Below, piece after piece: positions 26,294 to 38,200 of a stretch of 64,000 nucleotides of DNA (position 1 is the stretch's first letter; each line of letters starts with the position of its first letter). The position numbers and the translations under genes are program-made. The notes under the pieces are model-generated. The model was not told the DNA's origin and ran no database searches. It was given only the letters and a program-made list of their open reading frames with translations. The DNA lies in contig OY987234.1 of the NCBI GenBank assembly GCA_963920705.1, forward strand, positions 8,351,907 to 8,415,906. Reading direction: 5' to 3'. Source of the DNA: Odiellus spinosus (Eukaryota > Arthropoda > Arachnida > Opiliones > Phalangiidae).

Positions 26294-29200
26294 ATGACTG
26301 TGGACTTTCGAGAATACTTTTGGGTATGTTAATTTTACTTCTAAATTTAATATTTTAACGTCGGGAGCTAATTGACCGAACGATTTAAGCCTCGGTCATT
26401 TTATTTTTGAGGAGGAGTTGTTGGATTCTTTGTTGGGTGGGGGTAATTAATTCTCAAAAGGAAGTTGTATGATTATGTGGGTGGCTTTTGTTTCAACTTA
26501 TACAATTGAATAATACTAAGAGTAAAATGTTGGCCTACTTTCTCGTTGCGTGAAATACCTTGCCCAAAGGCTCATTTATATCGAATTTGTTTCGAAATTA
26601 TGGTTGACCCGCGTTGACCTTTGGTTGGGACGGGGTACAGTGTACTAGGGTTAATTTTAAAGAACTAAATTTCGAAAGGGTGTTGTAGAAACTAAATAAT
26701 TGTTAAACTTACATCCAAAAAATGGCTTCATTGAAATATATTTTCAAAGATCTGATTCCCTAATGGATATCTAATTACCTTATTCTATTTTCCTGGTTTT
26801 TGGAGGATTCCATTAATTAAAAACTCCAAAATTTGTAGGGAGAAAAATTTAATGGATATGATATACTCTACCGAAATATGAAATATGGCTACGGTGCCAG
26901 TAAAGAGTTAGCAGAATTTTTTAGAGAGAGGGCTTTGATTGAAGAAACGCATTCCAAATTACTGTGCAAACTCGCGAAACAGGCTGGTTCTGGTTGCGCA
27001 CACGGGTATGCTATTGAAACTTCTTCCCTAAATTGAGGCAAAACTTAATCCTAAAATAATTTATCCCCAAAATAAAGTACATTCGCGCCTTTTTGGCAAA
27101 TATTAAAAGCATCATCGGAGAAGTTGTCTTCTCTGCATGCTCAAATGCTTCAGAGGTTTCAAGACCTTGTTAAAGAAGTTCATAAATATTGCGAAGAACA
27201 ACATAAGAGACATAAACAGGCGAGGAATTTTTATCATTTGACTGAAAGCTTCAAATATTCCTCGCTTGTTTTATTAATATACTGGTTCGATATAATGTAA
27301 TTTAGGTAAAAGAGGAAGAAGCGGGTACTTCTGAAGTGGTTCAGTCAATTCAACAGACTGCTCTAACATTGCATAAGGTTTGTCTGGGAATTTCTGTTCA
27401 TTCCCAACTTTTGGCTAAAGTTCAAAATCAATTGAATGTATTAAAAATTTCACTTAGGCGAAAGAAAACTATAATGCCAGGTGTTTAGAATACGAAAAAC
27501 TTAGGCGAGAAAATGCATCCGTAAAGGATATAGAAAAGGTATTAATATAACTCTAAAATAACTCTGATTGAAAGTATTCGTAGAACTTAATTACCAAAAA
27601 TATAACAGTCAAGGATGTAGGGAATTTAAATTTGCAAATGTACTGTTCTAACAAATCAAGGTGGAATATGCCATTGCTGTTAAGTTCAATTAGTTCGATT
27701 TCCACTCCTGGTAGGTCCCTTTTGGTTCAGGGAGGCCCGCTAGATTTACTAGTGGTACAGTGGAGAAAATTTCAACACTACCATGTAGCGCGTTTTGTTG
27801 GCTTTGTCCACCATTTGTCTAATAGACATTTCATCCCATCAAGTGTCTGTCTCAACGTGTTTTCTGTGGCTAGTCTGAGCCAGCGTAGATAGTCGGGGGT
27901 CGCTGGTTCAGACTCCCAGAGCGATATAACTTAAGGTTAAAAGTAGTGGTGGCGCTAGCATTTGTCCCATGTAGGCTGATAACTTTTTTTTTTGGCCCAA
28001 CAGTAATTAGAGGCCCCTCTGATATGACTTTTAGGCCCTTTTTGTTTGTTTAAGAGGCCGTTTTGGGGCCACTTTGTTATTTACTCTTAGGCTGCAGCCT
28101 ACCCCTTGGCACCTCCAATGGTTAAAAGCTGAAAAATCTCCAACCAGCACAATTTAAGTTCTACAAACGCTTCAATCTAAATCAATTTTAGATTTCGCCA
28201 TGTACAAAGCTAGTATCCCTTCTTTCTCCCATTCTATAGAGGCTCTGTTGAAAAAAATATTCTATATAGGTCATGAGAAGTCTCTATAGGCTGTAACTGC
28301 ACCAGAATCTGTCTTTTGAAAATCTTCAGTGAACAATTTGTTATGGCCAAATATCAGATAGTCCCTTTAAAGCTCTCAACCAAGGTGATTGGTATAAATT
28401 TCATTCCTAACAAATGCTCACTAAAAGACTTCTTGAGCAATCATTTTGTTTTATACTCCCTTTAAAAGGAAAATTTTCAAGAATTCCTGTGGACTTCTCT
28501 TAGACCTTTGTAGGATATTTTTTCTGCTGGGGGAGGGGGTGTAGCGTAGCTTTTTACATTATGAAAACTAAGTAATTTAGGTGAAAAACTGAAGAAACTA
28601 TCCCTATTTTTAGGCTGAGGTGAAATGCAGGAAAGCCTGTAAGTATATAGTAATATAAATTTACATTTTAAAAATGTTCTGAAATTGCGGGAGCATGAAG
28701 TTTTGTAAGTGGTGCTCAAGATAGTTTTTCAATGATATCCTAATTAGGCGAGGAGTACAAGTCCTATGTAGATAAATACGCGGGTATTCGCGATGAATTT
28801 GAGAAGAAAATGGCCGTATCTTGCGAGGTACTTAATTTTAATAAGCTTCACGAGAGATACTTGCGAAGATAGTTAAAAAATAATTTAAAATGGTAGCATT
28901 TTCAAACCATCGAAGAAGTTCATCTGAAACAGATGAAGGAATTTTTATCAACGTACGCTCAGGTGTTAGAAGGAAGCCACGCGCTCATTGGTCAAGTTCA
29001 CGTAGAATTTCGTCAACAGTGCAATGATATGGACGTAAATAAACTGCTGGAACAGTTTACGAAATTGAGAGGCACTGGAGCTGAAAAACCCGGTACGATC
29101 TACAAGGCCAGTTTGATTCCTTTCAATTGGATGACGTTAAATTTTGGTTGTCGTATATTCTTCCGTAGGACCAATTGAGTTTGAAGAAGCCGATTTATCC

Positions 29201-32200
29201 GTCTTCAATTCTTCTGCCACGTCTCAGGGTTCGTCGGAACTAGCCAACGGTGGTGGGGCCGGGGAAGGAGGAGATAATAAAGGTCCGATTAAAAAAGAAG
29301 GTAACAAATTGCTCTCCCTTCGGCAAAAGAGCAAACCGTCACGCCGCACCACCTCCCTTTTGGACCTGTTTTTCTCCTCCTCATCTGCTACCGCTGGTAC
29401 GTCCTCTATCGTCTAGGGAAATTCACCCATTAATTAATACTAAAACACTCCAGACTCCCCTTTCCCCCCATTTTGCGGTTGTTCAACCCCTACCCTGGCT
29501 ATCATTGCAAAGCTCGTTAAGAATTTGGGTCAGATTTTATTCCATTTTAACCACAGTTGGATGGGTTTAATTTTAACGGGTGTTGGCTAGCGATTAACGC
29601 TTATATCCTGCCGTAATTTTGGTTTGAGAGTATTGTAAGGTTGCGCTAAAGGACCATGAAAGGACAATGTTAAAAAAAAAATGTGACATGTTTCTCCATG
29701 AAATAATATTAAGCCATACTGAGTAAAGATTGGCAAAATTTTACCATTGTTCTTTCATGAAGTATTTGGAGAAAAGTTTCTTTTAATTTGTTTCCGTTGG
29801 TGACCCTTGACCCCTGTTTTTTGCCTAAAATGCTTTGTTTTAAGTTTATATCCTTAATAATATGTTGATAATAAGTTAAAGAAAGGAAGGACTTTTGCGA
29901 AAGATTTAACCAGCGTAGCGAGTGTGGTCTTTTTTCAGGCCAGGATGGCGTTGCTTCATCCGCTTCAGACAACTCACCTAAAAACGGCGAACCCCTAACT
30001 AGGACCACCTTCAGAGCATCTAAATGTAATTCACCTACGCAATATAATTCCTATCTAGCAATAATTTATAAATATAATTATATCTGTCCTTTTTGCACTA
30101 GTTAGTACATTAAATAATCTCTTTTAAAGGGGAATGAAGCTCGAGAACTTTTTATGGGTTCTTTGTAGTTAAAATATACCTTATTCGTCAGTATAAACTA
30201 AAGAACTTTGAATTAATTAATTAGTAAATAATTAATATGATAAATCCAAGACGTAATGAAATATTTGACTACAAAAAGTTCCATATATTTAACCAATCTT
30301 ATCTGGATATGAGTTGTTAGTCCATCAGGCTTTTAAATGTGTTCATTTTGCTTTTTAATTAAATAATTATTTAACTATTAGTTACCTCTAATAGAACCAA
30401 TCTTATCACGTGAAGGATGAATCTTAGTTCGCATTCGTCATACGATCTTGATTCGTAAATGAATTGATTCCAAAACTCTTTCTTGCGCTTCATTCTCCAT
30501 TTTAAAACTATTTCACCCTGACTCTGGACAACCCCCAGTTATTATTTCACATTTATTTGTAGATATCCCTGTTTATACGCTCATTTTTAATTTCATTTTC
30601 ATTTTGCTTTAATTACTCGATTATCTCTTGATTGCTAATTTGATTATGTCCCCCCTCCCCCTACTATTATTTCAACTTTCACTTAATTTCGTAGTCACAA
30701 AGAATTCTCCTGACTTTGAGATTTTATATCCAGTCTTTGTGGAGATCAAAAATACCGCTTGATTGAATCCCGGTTTGGGGGATTAATTGAAACAGTAATT
30801 TTTCACGGGTGAGTAAAATAGAAATAGGGTTGCCACAGGTTAGTGAAAAAAGTCAGAGTTGAAAATATTGGCCAAAAGGTCAGGGAAAAGTTGGAGTTTA
30901 AAAAAATTGTTTCAAAGAACAGGGAGTTTAAAAAAATTGTTTCAAAGAACAGGGAGTTTAAAAAAATTGTCTCAAAGAACAGGGAGTTTAAAAATTGTCT
31001 CAAAGAACAGGGAGTTTAAAAAAATTGTCTCAAAGAACAGGGAGTTTAAAAAAATTGTCTCAAAGAACAGGGAGTTTAAAAAAATTGTCTCAAAGAACAG
31101 GGAGTTTAAAAACATTGTCTCAAAGAACAGGGAGTTTAAAAACATTGTCTCAAAGAACATCGAGTTTAAAAACATTGTCTCAAAGAACAGGGAGTTTAAA
31201 AACATTGTCTCAAAGAACAGGGAGTTTAAAAACATTGTCTCAAAGAACAGGGAGTTTAAAAACATTGTCTCAAAGAACAGGGAGTTTAAAAACATTGTCT
31301 CAAAGAACAGGGAGTTTAAAAACATTGTCTCTAAGGACAGGGAGTTTAAAAACATTGTCTCAAAGAACAGGGAGTTTAAAAACATTGTCTCAAAGAACAG
31401 GGAGTTTAAAAACATTGTCTCAAAGAACAGGGAGTTTAAAAACATTGTCTCAAAGAACATCGAGTTTAAAAACATTGTCTCAAAGAACAGGGAGTTTAAA
31501 AACATTGTCTCAAAGAACAGGGAGTTTAGAAACATTGTCTCAAAGAACAGGGAGTTTAAAAACATTGTCTCAAAGGACAGGGAGTTTAAAAACATTGTCT
31601 CAAAGGACAGGGAGTTTAAAAACATTGTCTCAAAGGACAGGGAGTTTAAAAACATTGTCTCAAAGGACAGGGAGTTTAAAAACATTGTCTCAAAGGACAG
31701 GGAGTTTAAAAACATTGTCTCAAAGGACAGGGAGTTTAAAAACATTGTCTCAAAGGACAGGGAGTTTAAAAACATTGTCTCAAAGGACAGGGAGTTTAAA
31801 AACATTGTCTCAAAGAACAGGGAGTTTAAAAACATTGTCTCAAAGAACATGGAGTTTAAAAACATTGTCTCAAAGAACAGGGAGTTTAAAAACATTGTCT
31901 CAAAGAACAGGGAGTTTAAAAACATTGTCTCAAAGAACAGGGAGTTTAAAAACATTGTCTCAAAGAACAGGGAGTTTAAAAACATTGTCTCAAAGAACAG
32001 GGAGTTTAAAAACATTGTCTCAAAGAACAGGGAGTTTAAAAACATTGTCTCAAAGAACAGGGAGTTTAAAAACATTGTCTCAAAGAACGGGGAGTTTAAA
32101 AAATTGTCGAAAAGGGGCGGAGTTTAAAAAATTGTCAAAAAGGTCATGGATATGTAAAATTGACACTTTAGTCAGGGAATTGAATCAAGGAACTTTGTAT

Positions 32201-35200
32201 TCCTGTAGAGATGACTAGTGCCTGATTGAAGAGAGAAGAATATTGTATAATCATTTGGTCTGGGAAAATGGTCGAAGATGATGGTCTTGGAATTTGTGGC
32301 AACCCTAAAAAACCAACAAATAAACTTAAGGGAAATTCGAATAAACCATGGTTAAACTTTATTTTTTATTTCCGTTAAGACTGGACTAAACTGTACACCC
32401 ATTTCGATCCATTACCTTCCCCATCTTATTTATTTTTTATTATTTTCCAAAGTACGGGGATTCTGAATTTATTGATTCCCATGCGGTGGTGATGGTTTGC
32501 TTTTATTTGCCATATTTTTTCTATTTTGTTAAGTTGATTTTTATATAGTCGCGAAACAACATTGCATTACCAGTAAAGTTAACTGATGGTAATTACGCGT
32601 TGTCATTTGGCACTCGGTGGTAAGGGCTAAGACAATACGAACCATTAAAACTTCAATTCTAATTTAACAAAAAAAAAAAATGAAAAATATTGTTTGAGCT
32701 TTGATCCATCACTAATAATTAATATTTTACACTCGCAATCTCTACCGCTTATTGACATGTTTTTTAATTAATTCCCAAAACCTTTATCATAATTAATTTT
32801 AATTATCATACACTAACATTAATTTTGCTTTTTGTTTTTTTAAAGTAACAGCATGATTTCGCTATAATTAACTAATTACTAATTTGTGCCTTTTGTCTCC
32901 ATGTAGATTAGATTTTAGATAATTTTACTGTAGATTTTTAACAGAACGAATGAATTTTTTATTATTTTAATCTCGAAATAGTGCGGAAACTTAATTCACT
33001 TACGCTTAATTTAATTACAGTTAGCTAAAGCAGTTATTGGTTGGCTGATTTTACATCTATACGTGTAGATTTAAAATATTTTGGCACAATCGCAGCCACT
33101 GTTATTAAATGAATTTTTAATTTATGCACCATTTTTACGTATTTAAAATAGTTTACATTAGTGTTTCTACGTATTTTGCTCTCTTCGGTATACTGTTTTA
33201 TAAAATTACATCTATTTTTATCAGAAATAGATGATTATAAGTTAAAATGTTTTGTGCCAAATGAAATTTAGATACGTTACTTAAAGGATGACACGTAGCT
33301 AAATCCAAAAAAAAAAAAAAAATGATTTTCTACTTAAAAGATAAAGCAGAAAAAAATCAATATATAAATCTAAATATAGTTTTAGTACATTTAAAACATG
33401 TTTTCTACCTGCAAAATGATTAAGCAAAAACTATTTCAATTTGAAAGACTGCTGAAAATTTGGGATTGTCCCATTTCAAATAGACCCTCACGTTGACAAA
33501 ATGTGAAATATCGCGATATATTTTGCGCGCTTTTGTCGAGACCCATCTGGTTTTCTGAAAAATTTTAATTTTCCCCGCCATTAACTAATACTCTATAGAA
33601 GCATTTTAGACCGTACTGCAACCATTTCGATATGTTTGGACAGAATTTATTTTCCTACGTGTCTCCCTTAAGTAAACTTACTATACAATTTTTTAATTGA
33701 ATTTATTCCTAATATTGTTAATAATATATCATAAACAATTTTAGCATGACATGTTTGAAATCGTGTTTTTAATCAACGTAGAATGATCCAATGGCAATAT
33801 TGGTACATTATTAGGCTATTGGTTTGAATTTTTTGATTGGATAGTTAGTTTAACCCTCGGTTTTACGAGGATAAAAAGTTGATAATTGAAGAAAATTACG
33901 TTTTATTCGTAATTTTTGGAAGCCTTAATTTACGGATTTGGATTTGAAATCTTATCTTGTTTTTTTGATGTTTTTTTTCTCTCCTCTTTCCATTTTTGCC
34001 TTCCAAAAAAAAAAAAAAAATATAAAACGTGTTTACAAATTATCCCTGTGGCTGTGGAAAAATTTGGCAGATTGGCATGTGTACTGGAATTCCTGGAGCA
34101 CAGGTCTCTTTTCTCTCCTTATCTCAACGCAGTTTAATTATTTCGGCAAAAAAACAATGGAACATATATATCAAACTCTATATAGATGCTATTTTCCCCC
34201 GCCCCCTCCAAATTTCTATTTCTCTTAATTGTTTTTTAAAGGAAAAAGATTTCTTTTAATATTTTAAAGCAGTATCGTAATTTTTAAAGAGTTAGAAATA
34301 TGCTTAAAATTAAAGGGAGAATGAAGTCTTACGAGGGATTTTTCTATCAATTACCAGAAGTACATAGGAGCAAGTACATATAAGCCAGCCACCCCTCTCT
34401 TGGATTTTAACTTTTAGCGGGAAACTTTGGAGGAATACAAGAAATTAAAGTTTCACACCATCTTTACTGTCAAAGTACAGCGTGCTATTTTTCTTGAATT
34501 CATCTGCTGTTTCCCCGTCATGGATACAAAATTTAAAGGTTTAAAAAAAATTAAAGTGGCGCCTACCAAAGAAGGCTAGGATACCTACCTTCCTTAATGA
34601 CTTCTGCAATTACTTGTTAAAATGGATGTACAGGGTGAGATTTTAGTCTGGGGTCAGGGGAGAAAAACCCCGAAATGTCAGGGACGCGCTTTGTTAAATA
34701 ATTTTTTAAATCAAGAATTTTACCTTGTTTTCTAATTAAAAAAATTAAAAGTGCAAGAAACCTTGTTTGTTGGGATTCATGTCTTTATGAAAATTTAAAA
34801 ATCTGGATTCGAGTCTGGGTTCTTGGTCCCTGTACAAACCCCTACACTTTATTCACTAGTAACAAAAAATTACAAAGAGCTTTAAAGAAACGACCTTCTA
34901 CAGTAAAGGTTTCAATCTAGCTAGGCTTGTTTGCTGAGAAAGTTAACAATTTCTCATTTCTGCTATTTTATCGAAATAAGAAATCTCATAATCCCTTGTT
35001 TTCGAGCTTCATTCACCCTTTAAAAGTGTGGCCGGACTATTTAAAAATTATCGAAAAATCAAGTAAACAAAAGAATTTTTTGGACCTTGATTAAGTTGGG
35101 CCTTTTATCTTGAATCATTTGATTTTTTTTTTTTTTTTTTTTTGATTTTTTTTTTTTTTTTTTTTTTAATTTGGCCTTTTTTTCGTTCTGAATTTTATAA

Positions 35201-38200
35201 AAATATTGTAAGGTGTCTTTTTCCTTTAAATTTGTCAAAATTGTTTTTCTTTCTCCAGTAGTTATTTGGGTTTATTTTTCCTTGACCATTCATTTTTTTA
35301 TCTATTCGAGTGAATGCTGCTTTTGTAGGATATATTTATTTTATAATCTAACGTTATTGTTTTGATTTTTTTCTTTGGGAAGAAAAACCCATTTTAGTTA
35401 ATTTTTTAGAAAGGAAAATAGACAATTTAAATTTCTCTTTGTTCCCAAAATTATTTCTGAAATGCCCCTTCGAATATTGGCTATCTCTATTTACTACTAG
35501 CCAAATATTATAACCCTTACCAAAAAATGCACCGAACCGAGTCACCCGACTTTAGGAGTACTTTTGGAACGCCTTAAAGGGGCAATCGGCGATTTGTAAA
35601 GCCCCTTTAAAGTTGCCTTTTGTTTTTCTTAGCAGATGATGTTGGTCATTGTACTGTCAAAGCTAGGCTGTCTGCGTAAGGAAGATGACTTGAAAGGGGC
35701 AAATTACTTTTATGGCCTTAAGCTTCCAAGGGATTCTTATTGACTCTTTAGGGACAGAGAATTATACCAGAAAAGACATTTAAAAATGGTCTGATTATAA
35801 GGCCAGTTAACTATTGACTACATGCGCCGCAGTCTATAGCCAAATTACAACCCTTTGTATGTTGGTTGGTGTATTATTTTCTTTGAGCTGCTCTGATTTT
35901 GAATTGCAGATTACTTCGGCAGCAGTTGAAGCAGCCCAAAGAAAAACGCCATTATTTTTAGAAAGGAAGGAATTAATTATAAGCTCTTAAATTAGTAATC
36001 GGAGCCTAATTTAAAATTAATGAGTATGAATTCATTAAAAAATTACTCTATTTTCCTTTTTACACTTGATCCCTCAAAAATGTGGTTTCTTTCACATGAA
36101 GCTGGAAGTTTTTTTATTCTACTTATAAAAAAAAAGACATTTGCGTAGTAAAGTGTCTCTGAATTGTACAAAAATTGGATTTTGGCATAGAATTAAAAGG
36201 AGAACCTCAATCTGTCTAATCAAAAGATGACCTTAAACTACTGGCTTGATAAAATCACAGCGACAACCAACGTGTGTTTCAGCACGTGTCTCTTTGAATC
36301 TCGTTCTTGAAGCCAAAACTAGATGGGTCATTTTTTGATTAGTCGGAGGTTCTTTTAATTGAATTACAATATCTGAATTTTAAATTTTGTTGCACAATTC
36401 GAAGACATCCCCCTATTGTATTAATGCACAAACAGTTAAGTCTTATTTTAATAGTAGAATCTATAAAAAAATCACTTCATTTTCCCTTTAAGATGCAATT
36501 AAGAGGCTTTGACAGAGAAATGTTGGATTTAGTCATATTTCTCATTGAGCATATTTATATTTTCTATATTTTTAATATTCAAGTGTCTATAGAGATAGAA
36601 TAAATTTAAATACGCTCAAAATATCTTTCTGGGGATGTTGTTTGGGCTGGTCTTTCGTATTAGCATAATTAGTGGGCGAGTGAGATTTGGCTTTACAGTA
36701 CCACTATAATAAGTTTTTTACCTTCATTTTAATCATCTTAACGTAATAATTAGTCGCATGATGTAAAAATGGTGAAAGTGTGAAAGAATTTTCTTTATTT
36801 AATTAATATTTAATTTCTCCCTCTTAGAATTATACCCTATTATTTTTGTATTTTTTTGGTAGTTTGTAACTAGAAACTCCTTCAGAAGTCTGCTTTTAAT
36901 ATTTATAAATATGTCAGAATAACCCGCCCGCAAATATACGATCGAAAAGAAACCCTCGTGACACTTATAGTAATGGAAAACGTTTTGGTTACGACTTCGT
37001 TAGGGTTTTTAAAAAGTAAACGAGACAAGCGGAGAGACAAGAAAAAGAAAAAGGGCAACGATAGCAAAGAAGATAATAGTATCGGAAGTATAGGAGATGA
37101 TGGGTACGGAAATATTCAAAAATTAACGTCATTAATTATTTAATAATATTTCGGGATTAATTTTTATTTCAGCGACTCTAATAACCAATCAAAATCCGTA
37201 AGTTTTAATGTTTTTCTCGAAGGGTCGGATATTTGCCAAAATTTAAACAAAAGTTTTAAATCTCAAATTCTCTACCAAAATTAGCTTTGCCTTTAAATCT
37301 CAATTCATCATAATATTGCCAAAAATAGAATTGAAATGTATCTTGTAATCTTCCCAGAATTAGGTAACCTAAAATCTTTCCCAAAAAAACCTTTTCTAAA
37401 ATTGCATTGAAATCTTTAGCCTAAAATCTCTCCCAAAAATACTATTGAAATCAATAACCTAAAATCTCTACCTAAAAATTTTTTGAGATCCCAAAATCTC
37501 TATCCTAATATTTTCTTCCAAAAGTAAAATTTGAAATCTCAATCTCGAAATTCTGTGTGCAAAACTGGCAACTGTGTCGATCCAACCTCTGTTTTCCTCA
37601 ATTTCATTTATCATTTAAAAAAACTATTCTGTAGGAAAATCCCGAAGTCGACGACGAAGGATTTAGAATACGACCTTTATCTGATGAAAAAGAAAATATC
37701 CTTGGAATAATATTAATTAATTATAATTTTTTTTTTTTTTTTTTGCCTTAATATTTATTATTTATAAATGATAAAGATAGTTTCTATTCGGATTCTGACG
37801 GTGAATCAGGTATGTAAAATCTTTTACCCTTAAATCTCTCGCCGTTAATTGTTACGCATTCTAATTCAATTTCTCAATAATTCATTTCAGAGGAGGAGGA
37901 AAAGGAAAAAAAAATTCATATTCAAATTAAACCATTGAAAAACGGAGCTAAAATGAGCGCTAGCGTGGATGAACTTCGAGCCACCATTGGAACATTATCA
38001 TTATCCCCAGTCTCGCAACATTCTGTAAGTGTTAACAATTTTTCTACCATATCACCCACTTAAAGGGAGAATTCAACCCGAAAAGTGATTTTCGTTGAAA
38101 ATGGCCTAATCCACAAGAAAAATCACACTATTCCGAAAGTTAAACATTTCAAACTATGCTTATAATGCTTGCGTGGTTTGCAACAGACTCGTTACCAACG

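Larger units (their letters stand above)
30026..37003. other. 7-kb FCHO intron 10
   Basis: The flanking exons join in phase (codon TGG split T/GG), so no further coding exon is required. It contains a 30-bp minisatellite, four TTAA MITEs (30128-30501, 34314-35019, 35578-35717, 36197-36354), poly-T tracts (35121-35167) and otherwise featureless AT-rich sequence. Confidence 0.75.

Noticed and set aside
30859..32218. Open frames of 367-422 codons over the 30-bp array
   Set aside because: They arise from a stop-free 30-bp unit, exist on both strands and in several frames, have no family resemblance and lie in an FCHO intron.
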